Notes: generated by a model not told the origin, from the sequence alone. Positions 44,201 through 53,434 are shown, counted from the stretch's first letter. The stretch: 64,000 nucleotides of DNA from an uncultured Eggerthellaceae bacterium (GCA_958452575.1 CAUDUM010000001.1:186001-250000); one strand, 5' to 3'. Translations and numbers: made by a program.

Positions 44201-45183
44201 ACGCCGCGGCGATCGAGGAGGCGCGTTCCGTCGTCGAAGGTGCGGGGGATCCGTTCACCCTGCTCAAGATCGATGACATCGTCGATGTGGCCCATATCAA
44301 CATCCGGTTGCGCACGCTGGCGAGCACGTGCTTCGACGGTAGCGCTGGCGCCCGGGAATCACTTGATGCGGGCTGGGCGCCGTCGAGCAGCCGTCGCAAA
44401 GAGGGAGCCGGCATGGACGGTCGCAGTCGGGTGCGCGGGGCGGCGGGCAGGCGGATCGCGTCCCTTGCAACCGTCGATGCGATGCGCGGTCCGCTCTCCC
44501 AGGGCATGCGCGAGTCCATGCGGCGCGACCTTCCCGGGGATCTCTGCACGACGGTCGCGGCGCTCGCCGCCCGGATGATCGACGCCGTCCGATCAGCGCC
44601 CGATGGGTCGCGGGTCGCCGCGGTGCGCGTGCCCTACGTATGCCGCAACTGCGTCCTCGACGCGCTGCCGCTTTTGGTGAGGCGCGCATGTGGTCACGCT
44701 CCCCGGGTGCAATGGATCCGCGGATGGCCGGGGAAGGGTGCTCAGACGGCGGTGCCCGCTTCCGACGGAGCTGAGGCGGAGACGCCCGCCCGAGCCGGGT
44801 GCGGCGAGCGTCCGTCCGTCGGCATCATCGGAAACGCGCTTCTGTGCTACGAAGCGGGGATGAACGACGACGTCGCTGATCAGATCGCATCACTGGGGTG
44901 CCGTCCGGTCGTCGCCGATCACCGCTTCCTCGACGTCGACGATGTCTGCTACCTCGCGCAGTTCGACATGTGGTATGCGGATGGCATCCGTGATGCGGTC
45001 TATCTCAACGCGTTCGGCTGCCTCAAAGGGCATGTGGAGGCGCGCGGGGCGTTGCGCGCGCTCGAGCGGCGCTATCCGGGGATGCGCATCACCGTCATCG
45101 ATTACGACTTCGAGGCTTCGGCGCTCAACCGCGAGAACCGCCTGCGCCTCGTCGCCGAGTCTGCGCTGCACCCGAACGGATGA
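41281..45183 (+). CDS. Fused 2-hydroxyacyl-CoA dehydratase/benzoyl-CoA reductase-type activase (two BcrAD ASKHA domains + DUF2229 + HgdB-like region)
   Basis: The 1300-residue protein holds two ASKHA ATPase domains (GIDVGSKTVKVVIVDG near residue 5 and GIDAGSTTVKLALVDG near 321). Each has the Cys pair that binds a [4Fe-4S] at the dimer interface in HgdC/BadFG activators: Cys123 (CAGGTGGF) and Cys162 (SRCAVFA); Cys443 (CSSGCGAF) and Cys482 (TKCTVFM). A DUF2229-type region (GIMDVLSGYEAVPFW) starts near residue 693 and a C-terminal HgdB-like region ends the protein. Such activators drive ATP-dependent low-potential electron transfer. ATG 41281 has AGGAGG four bases upstream; ATG 41266 is an alternative. 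Its client is unknown; position after B2 suggests, but does not prove, a link. Confidence 0.85.
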   Translation: MGVRIGIDVGSKTVKVVIVDGRGEIVHSLYRRHLANVRTTLAQALRSLIEEAGDVAGPVAFTGSAGIALAQALGAPHVQEVVATTRAVRRFWPEADAFIELGGEDAKVVYLTGGLEQRMNATCAGGTGGFIDTLAAMLGVRSSGMNRLASKAKRLYPIASRCAVFAQTDVRPLLNAGADPQDIAASVLDAVARQTLGGLACGRPLRGTVVFLGGPLEHIPSLVDAFRRKLGLDERTGIKPYQAHLQTARGATLEARKGGFSASLSELAARCEGLELDEEGLDRLAPLFSDAGEVRAFSRRHAALRWPRISPARCEGPLFLGIDAGSTTVKLALVDGRGRVLHSEYRSTHGDVFDIASAMLARVWRSIPQGCFLAWSAATGYGEDLLRAGLGIDEGVVETIAHADAACALVPDASFVLDIGGQDMKALWIREGRVVDAVLNEACSSGCGAFLEGTAYALGSTPGALATAALTAKAPVDLGTKCTVFMSSRVKHAQKIGASLADLGAGLAYSVVRNALYRIVGADRLGSIGERVVVQGGGFKSDAVLRAFERVAGCEASRPDTAHLMGALGAALTASKRWHARRERGEDVASGVIDAEALQRLMPRRQSLVCGGCANACRLALIEFGEGKRSVSGNRCERGRAWAMALARGGSPSADARPRMARRRPPNVARLEQELIARAGRRCVGARGSVVGIMDVLSGYEAVPFWTAFFQALGFGTVAAGCTEDRGDETWLESVASESACYPAKQANKRLFQLAGAGVDFAFMPTRPRDGDCPVLCGYAGALAEGSCEGADPGLALIAPRLSASLVCSARPEEGDAAVLQEAFRGVLGEGAPSLAEVSAALECAQKAQELFKRMLGVATDAALRWIEEDPRRRGAVLGCRPYHIDPAALHRIDDALASLGFAVLVPAGLRASGRVDSGGASLRAERADALEGAHDRVSTGWDRADELASLARIAAGHSQFLAVFLRSFGCTMDAAAIEEARSVVEGAGDPFTLLKIDDIVDVAHINIRLRTLASTCFDGSAGARESLDAGWAPSSSRRKEGAGMDGRSRVRGAAGRRIASLATVDAMRGPLSQGMRESMRRDLPGDLCTTVAALAARMIDAVRSAPDGSRVAAVRVPYVCRNCVLDALPLLVRRACGHAPRVQWIRGWPGKGAQTAVPASDGAEAETPARAGCGERPSVGIIGNALLCYEAGMNDDVADQIASLGCRPVVADHRFLDVDDVCYLAQFDMWYADGIRDAVYLNAFGCLKGHVEARGALRALERRYPGMRITVIDYDFEASALNRENRLRLVAESALHPNG

Positions 45184-45213
45184 CGCGTGGCGCGGGCGCG
45201 TCGGCGCGGTGCG

Positions 45214-48200
45214 TCACACCTCCATCGTGATGGTCGAGCCCTGCCGGGTGGCCGTCACCACGATCTTGCGGTCGATCGCTTCTTTGAGCTCCTCCACGTG
45301 GCTGATGATGCCGATGAGCTTGCCGCCGCCGGAGAGCGTCGAGAGCATCTTGATCGCCTGTTGAAGCGCGTCGGGGTCGAGCGAGCCGAAGCCCTCGTCG
45401 ATGAACATCGTGTCGAGTCGCACGCCTCCCGCGGCGCTTTGGACGACGTCGGACAGGCCGAGCGCGAGCGAAAGGGACGCCTGGAACGATTCGCCGCCCG
45501 AAAGCGACGAGGCGTCGCGCGCCTTGCCCGTGTAGTTGTCGAACACGTCGAGGTCGAGACCGGATTGCCCTTTGAGCGTCGTTGCCGCGCTGCGGCGCAA
45601 AAGCTCGTAGCGTCCTTGCGACATGACGGCGAGGCGGCGGTTGGCGGCGGCGATGATTCGATCGAAGTAGATGCCCTGCACATAGGTTTCGAACGCCACG
45701 CGCGCGGTGCCGGCGAGTTTGCCGTTCGCCGCGTCGGCGAGTTGCGCGAGGGCGCCGAAACGCTTCTCGATGTCGGCGCTCTTGCGGATGATGTCGCCGA
45801 GCGACGCCGCAATGCGACGGTTGACGTTGAGGCGCGCGGTTGCCGCGTCCCTTTGCGCCGTGAAGCGCGCGGCGCGCTCTTTCGCCTCAGTGAGCTTCGC
45901 CTCCTCGGCGTTTCTGTCGAGCGCCTGCGTGCGTTCGATCTGCTGCTCGAGCGCTTGGCGGCTCGCGTTCGCCTGCTTGATGGCGGCCTTCTGCCGCTCG
46001 ACCGCGGCGGCGGCTTCGGTGCGGGCGGCGTCAAGCGCTTCGAGCTCGCGTCTGAGGACGTCGATGCTGTTCTGGGCAGCCTGTCGGCTTTCGTGTGGGA
46101 GCTGCCATGCGAGTTCGGCGCGCTGGGCGGATAAGGCTCCGAGCTGCTGTGTGGCGTCGTTGTTGCGTGTGACGGCGCCGTCAAGATCGTGCGTCGTCCG
46201 GACGATCTCCTCTTCGGCCGACGATAGCTCCTTTTTGAGGGCGTCGAGGCGCGCGACCGCCTCGTCGGCGCGGTCCCGCTGCGCCGCGATGGCGGCATGC
46301 TGCGCGCGTGCTTCCTCTACAGCGCGACGCGCTTCGTCCGCGTCCGTATCCGGTAGCGTCGCTTGGAGCGTCGAGACGCGGGCGAGATCCGCCTGCCATG
46401 CGGCGCGCGCCGTCTGAAGCTTGTCGGCCTTCGCCTCGGCATCCGTGCGGAGCTTCGCCTCCTTCGCTTCGGCGTCGGCGAGCGCTTTGCGCGCGCGTGC
46501 GAGGTTGTCGGCCGCGGAGCGGGCCTCGTCGAGGGCTTGCGCCGTCCGCGCCTGTTCCCAGCGCGCTTCGTTCAGCTCGTGGGAGAGGTCGCCCTCGTCC
46601 CCATGCTCCTCGATGAAGCGCGCGAGGTCTCCTTCGGCCTTGTCCGTGACGGCGCGTTGCGCGGCGGCTGCATTGGAGGCAGCTTGGGCGGCATCCGCCT
46701 GCCTGTCGCGTGCGGCGGCGAGTTCCTCGATCGCCGCCCTGTCGGGTATATCGGGCTGGGCGGGGGCGGGAAGAGGGTGGTCGCACGATCCGCAGACAGG
46801 GCACGGCTCGCCGGGGACGAGTCCTTGCGCGAGCACGCCCGCCTGTCCGTCGAGGAGCCTTCGCTGCGCCGCGAGGTGATCGCCTGTCGCCGCCGTCAAG
46901 CGCTCGGAGCAGTAGCGGTAGGCATCCTGTGCTCGGTCAAGCTGTGCCTTGGCATGGCGCGCCGCGGCGAACAGCTCGCCATGGCGCTTGAGCGCCTGCT
47001 CGGCGGCCGCGGTCGCTTCGCGCGCGTGCGCCGCATCGGCTTTCGCCGCCTCGAGCGCCGCGGGGGCCTCGGTCAGCCGCTCGGCCTCGGCGCGCGACGA
47101 TAGCAACGCTTCGCGTGCCGCGGATGCGGCTTTGAGCGCCGTTGCATGCTCTTTCTCCCTCTCCTGATACGCCTGATGCGATCGATCGGCTTGCCGTCTC
47201 GCCTTCTCGTATGCCTCGAAAGACCGGACGGCGTCGAGCGCTGCGGCGAGGGCGTGATCCGCCTGGAGAATTTCCGCCTGGAGGCGCGCAAGATCGGTGT
47301 GCGCGTCGCCGAGCCGCGAGACTTGCGCATCGAGCTCCAGCTTGCGTTTGCGCGCGCTCTCGGAGCGCTCCTTTGCGGCTTCGAGCTCGGCAGCCGCCCT
47401 CTTCGCGCCTCCTTTCGCTTCGGCCTCGCGCTTTCCGAGGTCGTCGAGGCGCGAGTAGGACGTGAGCGCGCTTTCCTCCGCCGCGATGCGCTTTGCCAGG
47501 GCATCGCGGCGCGGCGCATGCTCGTCTTCCGCGGCGAGACGCTTCTTCGCGTCCTCGAGAGCCCTCTCCGCCGCATGCCTGCGTTCCTCGGCTTGCGCCA
47601 TGAGCGTCCGCGCGTTGGCCGCCTCGGCGGCAAGTGCCGCGTTGCGGGAAGCCTCGTCCTGGGCAGCGCGCGCCGCCGCAAGACGTTCCTCGATCGTCGA
47701 GAGAAGCGCGCTGTCGTCTGCCAGCTGGTCGTCGAGCATGCCTTTGAGGCGTTCGGAGGTGAGCGCGTCTTCCGCGAGGCGGCTTTGCCGCTCGAGCGCA
47801 CGGGGCGTGGCGTCTCCGAAATCGGCCTGGTCGGCAAGGGCGTCACGCGTGCGTTTGAGGGTGTCGTAGTCCGTCTGCAGCGCTCGGCGCTGCTGCTGCA
47901 GGTCGTCTTGGAACCGCGCGATGAATCCCGTGCCGAACAGCTTGCGGAAGATCGCCGCGCGCTCCTTGGTGGTCGCCGTCAACAGGTGGCGGAACTCGCC
48001 CTGCGCGATCATGACGATTTGCGAGAATTGGTCGCGGTCGATTCCGAGCAGCTCCTCGATGGCGGCGTTGGCCTCGGGGATCTTCGTGATCGCGGGTTTT
48101 CCGGGTGCTTCGAATTCGACGGTGGGGGAGATGGCCGTCAAGCCTTCGCCGCGTTTCTTGGCGCGTTGGTAATAGGGCGTGCGCCTGATGCGGTAGACGT

Positions 48201-48462
48201 CGCCACGGTAGAGGAACTCAAGCTCGACGTAGGTTTCGGCCTGCGGGTCGGCGAAATCGCTGCGCAGCGTCTTGGCGTCGCGGGTGGAGCCGGACGTCTC
48301 CCCGAACAGCGCGAACGCGATCGCGTCGAAGATGGTGGTCTTGCCCGATCCGGTGTCTCCGCAGATCAGGTAGAGTCCTTCGTCTCCCAGCTCGCGCAAC
48401 GGCACCGTCACGACGCCGGCGTAGGGCCCGAACGCGCTCAACGTGAGGTTCAGCGGCTTCAT
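45214..48462 (-). CDS. sbcC: Nuclease SbcCD subunit C (SMC-like ATPase)
   Basis: The 1082-residue Rad50-like ATPase has an N-terminal Walker A (GDTGSGKTTIFDAIAFALFGETSG, about residues 33-56), long Ala/Glu/Arg-rich coiled coils and a central zinc hook (PCPVCGSCDHPLP). The C-terminal half-ATPase has LSGGESFQASLSLALGLSDV and Walker B DTMFIDEGFGSLD. With SbcD it cleaves hairpins and processes DNA ends. The start overlaps the sbcD stop by four bases (ATGA). High GC and coiled-coil composition create many spurious antisense frames here. Confidence 0.95.
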   Translation of the reverse strand: MKPLNLTLSAFGPYAGVVTVPLRELGDEGLYLICGDTGSGKTTIFDAIAFALFGETSGSTRDAKTLRSDFADPQAETYVELEFLYRGDVYRIRRTPYYQRAKKRGEGLTAISPTVEFEAPGKPAITKIPEANAAIEELLGIDRDQFSQIVMIAQGEFRHLLTATTKERAAIFRKLFGTGFIARFQDDLQQQRRALQTDYDTLKRTRDALADQADFGDATPRALERQSRLAEDALTSERLKGMLDDQLADDSALLSTIEERLAAARAAQDEASRNAALAAEAANARTLMAQAEERRHAAERALEDAKKRLAAEDEHAPRRDALAKRIAAEESALTSYSRLDDLGKREAEAKGGAKRAAAELEAAKERSESARKRKLELDAQVSRLGDAHTDLARLQAEILQADHALAAALDAVRSFEAYEKARRQADRSHQAYQEREKEHATALKAASAAREALLSSRAEAERLTEAPAALEAAKADAAHAREATAAAEQALKRHGELFAAARHAKAQLDRAQDAYRYCSERLTAATGDHLAAQRRLLDGQAGVLAQGLVPGEPCPVCGSCDHPLPAPAQPDIPDRAAIEELAAARDRQADAAQAASNAAAAQRAVTDKAEGDLARFIEEHGDEGDLSHELNEARWEQARTAQALDEARSAADNLARARKALADAEAKEAKLRTDAEAKADKLQTARAAWQADLARVSTLQATLPDTDADEARRAVEEARAQHAAIAAQRDRADEAVARLDALKKELSSAEEEIVRTTHDLDGAVTRNNDATQQLGALSAQRAELAWQLPHESRQAAQNSIDVLRRELEALDAARTEAAAAVERQKAAIKQANASRQALEQQIERTQALDRNAEEAKLTEAKERAARFTAQRDAATARLNVNRRIAASLGDIIRKSADIEKRFGALAQLADAANGKLAGTARVAFETYVQGIYFDRIIAAANRRLAVMSQGRYELLRRSAATTLKGQSGLDLDVFDNYTGKARDASSLSGGESFQASLSLALGLSDVVQSAAGGVRLDTMFIDEGFGSLDPDALQQAIKMLSTLSGGGKLIGIISHVEELKEAIDRKIVVTATRQGSTITMEV

Positions 48463-49661
48463 CGCGCGCCTCCTTCCTCGGCGCCGCTCTCGCCTGTGGC
48501 GGCGGCCTCCTTTTGGCGCCTGATCACGTCCTCGGCGATCGCCTTCTGCTCGTCGGTCAGCGCCGCGCCCGTCTGCTCCTCGAAGAAGCGCTCGAACAGC
48601 ATGAACGGATTCAGGTCCGGCTCGTTGGCGGGAGCGGGGCTGTCGGCCTCCGCACGCGCACGCTCATCGCGCGCGTATTCGAGCGACATGACGTTGGGAT
48701 AGACGGCACGCAGTCGGGCGAGCGCGTCGATGAGGGGGCGCTCGTCGGTGAGGGTGACATGCAGGTAGTCCTCCGCGTCGGCCGCTTCCACGACCGCGGG
48801 CGAAACGAGCTCCTCGAGCGGTCCCTTGATCCGGCGCATGTCATGCAGCGGCGGGATCGGGATCGCCTCGATCTCGATCAGGCAACCGCCGTCGGCGCCT
48901 TTCGCCCCAAGGGTCACGAGCGTCGCGCTTTTGACGTGGGCGACCTCCGATGCGGAGTATTTCAGGATCGAGCCCGCGTAGCGCACCTCGTCGCGTCCGA
49001 TGCGCTGCGCGCGGTGGATATGGCCAAGCGCGACGTAGTCGAAGCGGTCGAACACGCTCGCGTCGACGTTGTCGAGCCCGCCGATGGATAGTTCCGAGTC
49101 GCAACGTTCGGGCTCGATGCCGCCTGCCGTCACGAACTGGTGGCACAGCAGCACGTTGCGCGTCCCCGCATCGAGCGGGCAGGCGCCGAGGACGGCTTCG
49201 ATCGCCGCGGTGTAGTCGGTGCCGATCTCGGCGCCGGGGAAGTGGGGCCGCACCTGGGCGGGTTTGAGGAACGGCAGCAGCCAGAACACGACCGGCCCAT
49301 GCTCGTCTTCAAGCGAGTAGTGCGCCACGGCACCATCGAAAAGCGGCGCTACGTAGATGCCCTGACGCGCGAGCGGGCCTGCTGCGTAGGCGACGCGCTC
49401 GGATGAGTCGTGGTTGCCGGGGATCGCGAAGCAGGGCAGCTCCATCTCGGACGCGCGCGTCAAAAACCAGTCGAGCAGCGCCACCGCCTCGGCGCTCGGC
49501 GCGCTTTTGTCGTAGAGATCGCCGGCCAAAAGCAAGGCGTCGACCTGCTCGCGCCGCGCGATCTCGAGCACCCCGGCGAGCACGAAACGCTGGTCCTCCA
49601 GCAGGGAGAACCCGTTGACGATCTTGCCGATGTGGAGGTCGGCGATATGCAGCAGCTTCAT
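48459..49661 (-). CDS. sbcD: Nuclease SbcCD subunit D (Mre11-like exonuclease)
   Basis: The 400-residue phosphoesterase has the Mre11/SbcD metal motifs HIADLHIGK, LAGDLYDKSAPS, PGNHDSSERV and LCHQFV plus GHIHRAQRI. A C-terminal region of about 120 residues probably caps the nuclease and contacts SbcC. GGAGGAG supports ATG 49661. It is the first gene of a two-gene sbcDC operon on the minus strand. Confidence 0.95.
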   Translation of the reverse strand: MKLLHIADLHIGKIVNGFSLLEDQRFVLAGVLEIARREQVDALLLAGDLYDKSAPSAEAVALLDWFLTRASEMELPCFAIPGNHDSSERVAYAAGPLARQGIYVAPLFDGAVAHYSLEDEHGPVVFWLLPFLKPAQVRPHFPGAEIGTDYTAAIEAVLGACPLDAGTRNVLLCHQFVTAGGIEPERCDSELSIGGLDNVDASVFDRFDYVALGHIHRAQRIGRDEVRYAGSILKYSASEVAHVKSATLVTLGAKGADGGCLIEIEAIPIPPLHDMRRIKGPLEELVSPAVVEAADAEDYLHVTLTDERPLIDALARLRAVYPNVMSLEYARDERARAEADSPAPANEPDLNPFMLFERFFEEQTGAALTDEQKAIAEDVIRRQKEAAATGESGAEEGGAR

Positions 49662-49828
49662 GGGCGCTCCTCCGAAGTCGGGTGTCGTGGGGTGCGGCTC
49701 CTACGATACCGCACCGCGGTGCCGCGGGCGGCGTGATGAGAGTAACTTGCGGGGATTCGTGCTACCATTGTCGCGAAAACAACGGAAGCGGGCGCCAGGC
49801 GTCCGCACGAGCGAATCGAGCTGCTCCC

Positions 49829-50359
49829 ATGATCAATACTAAGCGCACCGCCGCCGCGGCCAACCTCGCCCAGAGGGTCTTCAGCGGAGAGGCCGACCGC
49901 ACCGGCAAGCCCGCTCTCGAACACTACCGGGCAGTCGCCGCCGCCTTCGACACCGAGGACGAGGTGTGCGCAGCCCTGCTCTGCGACGCGCTGGATGGCG
50001 GAAAGATCGGCGAGGAGGATCTTCGCGAAGCCGGTCTGACGGACGAGGCCATCGAGGCGTGCGCGGCCCTCAAGCGCAGGGAAGGCGAGGAGCTGTTCGC
50101 GCATGCCGAGCGGATCAAATCCAACCCGCTCGCCGCCCGCGTCAGGCGCGCCGATCTCGCGCAGCACGTCGCGGACATGGACTCCTACATCTCCCTCACC
50201 GGCTACGACCGCCGACGCCGCACGTCGTGCCTCAAGGCGATAGACATCATCGACGGGGTCGACGCCGTCGCCTATGACGGTCTCTTCGAAAGCCAGCACC
50301 ACCACGGCCGGCTGAAGACCCCCATCCCCGCCGCCCCCAAGCCCCCCGTCAAACGCTAG
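49829..50359 (+). CDS. Degenerate HD-domain protein related to RelA/SpoT-type hydrolases
   Basis: The 176-residue protein aligns by motif with the HD hydrolase domain of (p)ppGpp hydrolases. It has ALEHYRAVAAAFDTEDEVCAALLCDALDG where the family has HP...LLHD..ED, then EEDLREAGLTDEAIEACAALKRREGE, and RVRRADLAQHVADM in place of VKLADLxHN. The first metal His and the later Asp are present, but the His of the HD pair is Cys (LLCDALD), so activity may be lost or altered. No synthetase domain is present. The RBS is weak at ATG 49829. uvrC begins 3 bp downstream, so they are co-transcribed. Confidence 0.7.
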   Translation: MINTKRTAAAANLAQRVFSGEADRTGKPALEHYRAVAAAFDTEDEVCAALLCDALDGGKIGEEDLREAGLTDEAIEACAALKRREGEELFAHAERIKSNPLAARVRRADLAQHVADMDSYISLTGYDRRRRTSCLKAIDIIDGVDAVAYDGLFESQHHHGRLKTPIPAAPKPPVKR

Positions 50360-50362
50360 CCG

Positions 50363-52450
50363 ATGGATTCGCGAATAACGAGCGAGCTGAATGCCGGCGT
50401 CGCAGGCGGTCCGGGCGATCCGGAGCAGCCTGCCGCGAACGCCGGCGGCGTCGAGCGCCTGGGCGACGCCGTGTCCGAATCCCTTGACCAGAAGATCGCC
50501 CGCATCAAGCACGAGCTTGACAGCGTGCCGACGCTGCCCGGCGTGTACCTCTGGAAGGACGCGTCCGGTCAGGTCATCTATGTCGGCAAAGCCAAACAGC
50601 TGCGCGCCCGCATGCGCCAGTACGTCAATTTCCAGGACGACCGCGCCAAGATCCCGCTGCTCGTCGACCAGATCGACAGCTTCGACTACATCGTCGTGGA
50701 GAACGAGCACGAATCGCTCGTGCTCGAGAAGAACCTCATCAACCAGCACAGCCCGTTTTTCAACGCGGACTTCAAAGATGACAAGTCCTACCCGTTCATC
50801 GCGCTCACCAAAGACGACGTGTTCCCCGCGATCAAGTACACGCGCGAGAAACATCGCTCCGACACGCGGTACTTCGGCCCCTATACCGACAGCCGTGCGG
50901 CGCGCGCGATGGTCGATATCGCCCGCAAGGTGGTGCCGCTGTGCGCGGCGAGCTGCGCGGATTGGCGCCAGCTCAAGCGGCGTCTGGAGAAGGACGACCT
51001 CGCTCTCATGAAGCGCGGTGCGCGCCCGTGCTTCGATGCGCATGTCGGCCTCGGCCCCGGTGCGTGCTGCGGACAGATAACGCCGGATGAGTACGCCGAA
51101 AACGTACGGAAGATCGAGCGGTTCCTCGCCGGCAACCACCGCGAGTTCCTCGACGAGCTCGCCGAGGAGATGCAGGAGGCCGCCGGCGAGCTCGACTTCG
51201 AGCGCGCCGGCCGCATCAAGGCCCGCATCGACACGATCAACGCGCTTTCCGACAAGCAGCATGCGGTGTCGTCGCGCAACCTCAACGCCGATGTCATCGG
51301 CTTTTTCCGCGAGGAGACGATCGCCGGCGTGCACGTGCTCATGGTGCGCGAAGGGCGCATCATCAACTCCAACGAGTTCGTCTTGAACCGCGGCAAGGAC
51401 GTCCCCGACGACGACCTGCTCCATATGTTCCTGTTGCGCTACTACGACGCGACGACGTCGATCCCGCACGAGGTGATCGTGCGCGAGGCGCCCGAGGACG
51501 CGGAGGCGATGGAGGCGTGGCTCTCCGAGAAGCTCGCAAGCGTCCACGGGGCCAAAGTCCGTTTCGGCGCCCCGCAAAAGGGCGAGAAGGCCGAGCTTGT
51601 GGCCATGGCCGAGACCAATGCCAAGCATACCCTCATGCGCTACAAGGTGCGCACCAACTACGAGGACAAACGCATCAACGACGCCCTGCTCCAGCTCGAG
51701 AGCGCGCTTGCGCTCGACGCGCCGCCGATGCGCATCGAATGCTTCGACATCTCGACCATCCACGGCTCCTACACGGTGGCCTCGATGGTGGTGTTCACCG
51801 GGGGCAAGCCGGACAAGAACCAGTACCGCCGTTTCAAAATCAAGACGCCGCTTGACGAGGCGAACGACTTCCTCAGCATGCAGGAGGTGCTCGGGCGCCG
51901 CTACAGCCCCGAGCGCATGGCTGACGAGCGTTTCGGCAGCAAACCCGACCTGATCATCCTCGACGGCGGCAAACCCCAGCTCACCGCCGCGCTGCAGCAG
52001 TTCGACGAGATGGGCGTCCATGACATAGCGCTGTGCGGCCTGGCCAAGCGCGACGAGGAGCTGTTCGTGCCCTGGCAGGACACGGGACCGGTGGTGCTGC
52101 CGAGCGGCTCGGCGTCGCTGTACCTGGTCAAGCAGGTCCGCGACGAGGCGCACCGGTTCGCCATCACGTTCCACCGGGAGCTGCGCGGCAAGGGCATGAC
52201 GGCCTCGATCCTCGACGAGGTGCCGGGGCTCGGGCCGGTGCGCAAGAAGGCCCTGATGAAGCATTTCAAATCGTTCAAGCGCCTCCGCGAGGCGCCGCTC
52301 GAGGAGATCTGCGCCGTGCCGGGCGTCCCGAACGAGGTGGCCTGCGAGGTGCACCGCGTGCTGACGCAGTATAATGAGGCGTCGGGGGAGCGCGGATCCG
52401 CCCCGCGCCACGATTCGGACGAACCAGCGACGAAGGGAAGCGAAGCATGA
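50363..52450 (+). CDS. uvrC: Excinuclease ABC subunit C (UvrC)
   Basis: The 695-residue dual-incision nuclease of excision repair has a GIY-YIG domain (PGVYLWKDASGQVIYVGKAKQLRARM, about residues 56-81), Cys cluster and UVR domain (about residues 215-290), the RNase H-like 5' nuclease (MRIECFDISTIHGSYTVASMVVF, KPDLIILDGGKPQL) and C-terminal HhH motifs (VPGLGPVRKKALMKHF, VPGVPNEVA). The start gives a 40-residue N-terminal extension before the GIY-YIG domain, so a downstream start is possible. It is coupled to rapZ by an ATGA overlap. No LexA box was seen immediately upstream. Confidence 0.96.
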   Translation: MDSRITSELNAGVAGGPGDPEQPAANAGGVERLGDAVSESLDQKIARIKHELDSVPTLPGVYLWKDASGQVIYVGKAKQLRARMRQYVNFQDDRAKIPLLVDQIDSFDYIVVENEHESLVLEKNLINQHSPFFNADFKDDKSYPFIALTKDDVFPAIKYTREKHRSDTRYFGPYTDSRAARAMVDIARKVVPLCAASCADWRQLKRRLEKDDLALMKRGARPCFDAHVGLGPGACCGQITPDEYAENVRKIERFLAGNHREFLDELAEEMQEAAGELDFERAGRIKARIDTINALSDKQHAVSSRNLNADVIGFFREETIAGVHVLMVREGRIINSNEFVLNRGKDVPDDDLLHMFLLRYYDATTSIPHEVIVREAPEDAEAMEAWLSEKLASVHGAKVRFGAPQKGEKAELVAMAETNAKHTLMRYKVRTNYEDKRINDALLQLESALALDAPPMRIECFDISTIHGSYTVASMVVFTGGKPDKNQYRRFKIKTPLDEANDFLSMQEVLGRRYSPERMADERFGSKPDLIILDGGKPQLTAALQQFDEMGVHDIALCGLAKRDEELFVPWQDTGPVVLPSGSASLYLVKQVRDEAHRFAITFHRELRGKGMTASILDEVPGLGPVRKKALMKHFKSFKRLREAPLEEICAVPGVPNEVACEVHRVLTQYNEASGERGSAPRHDSDEPATKGSEA

Positions 52451-53430
52451 CCGAGAAGACCAACGCGGCTGATCAGAATGCCGGCATCGATCTGGCCCAC
52501 ATGCCCGAGCTGGTGATCGTCACCGGCATGAGCGGCGCGGGCCGCACCGAGGCGATGCATGCGTTCGAGGATCTCGGCTACTTCTGCGTCGACAACCTGC
52601 CGGCGAGCCTCATCGGCGAGCTGCTCGCGATCACCGGCCTGCCCGGCCAGCCCGACGAGCACCGCCGCCTCGCCGTCGTGTGCGACGCGCGCAACCGCGA
52701 CTTCTTCTCGAGCCTGATGGGCGAGCTCGCATCGCTCAAGGAGCAGGGGATCGACTACCGCGTGCTGTTCCTCGACGCCGCCGACGAGAAACTCATCGCG
52801 CGTTACAAGTCGAGCCGCCGCCGCCATCCGCTCTGCGCCGACGGCGCCTCCATCGCCCAGGGCATCCAGCGCGAGCGCGAGCTGCTGTTCTCGCTGCGCG
52901 AGTCCGCCCATCACGTCATCGACACCACCTCGATGCTGCCGCCCCAGCTCAAGGCGACGATCCGCGCCCTGTTCGCACCGGGCGAGGAGCGCGCGGGTCT
53001 GGCGGTGACCGTGTATTCGTTCGGGTTCAAGCACGGCGCGCCGCTCGACGCCGACCTGGTGATCGACGTGCGCTTCCTTCCCAACCCCTACTACGACCCC
53101 GAGCTGCGCCCCCTGACCGGCCTCGACGCGCCGGTGCGCGACTACGTGATGTACCGCAAGGAGACCGAGGACTTCATGATCTGCTGGAAGGCGCTGCTCG
53201 ACTGCGTCATGCCCGGGTATGTGTCCGAGGGCAAGCAGCAGCTCGCCATCGCCGTCGGCTGCACGGGCGGCCAGCATCGCAGCGTTGCGATCGCCGAGGC
53301 GACCGCTGACTACCTGCGCTCGCACGGCTACCGCGTGAGCATCGCGCATCGCGACCTGAGCTTGGCCGAGCGCGCCGACGGGTCGCTCGTCGCCAACAAC
53401 AAGGCCTACGAGGGCGGGGAGGGCAAGTAG
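52447..53430 (+). CDS. rapZ: RNase adapter protein RapZ (YvcJ)
   Basis: The 327-residue P-loop protein carries VTGMSGAGRTEAMHAFEDLGYFCVDNLP (Walker A near residue 28, Arg in place of the usual Lys, as in several actinobacterial relatives). Its C-terminal domain has VYSFGFKHGAPLDADLVIDVRFLPNPYY and AVGCTGGQHRSVAIAE. It binds nucleotides and small RNAs; in E. coli it controls GlmS expression. It is part of the conserved uvrC-rapZ-yvcK-whiA group and starts within the uvrC stop (AAGGGAAG RBS). Confidence 0.95.
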   Translation: MTEKTNAADQNAGIDLAHMPELVIVTGMSGAGRTEAMHAFEDLGYFCVDNLPASLIGELLAITGLPGQPDEHRRLAVVCDARNRDFFSSLMGELASLKEQGIDYRVLFLDAADEKLIARYKSSRRRHPLCADGASIAQGIQRERELLFSLRESAHHVIDTTSMLPPQLKATIRALFAPGEERAGLAVTVYSFGFKHGAPLDADLVIDVRFLPNPYYDPELRPLTGLDAPVRDYVMYRKETEDFMICWKALLDCVMPGYVSEGKQQLAIAVGCTGGQHRSVAIAEATADYLRSHGYRVSIAHRDLSLAERADGSLVANNKAYEGGEGK

Positions 53431-53434
53431 CCTC

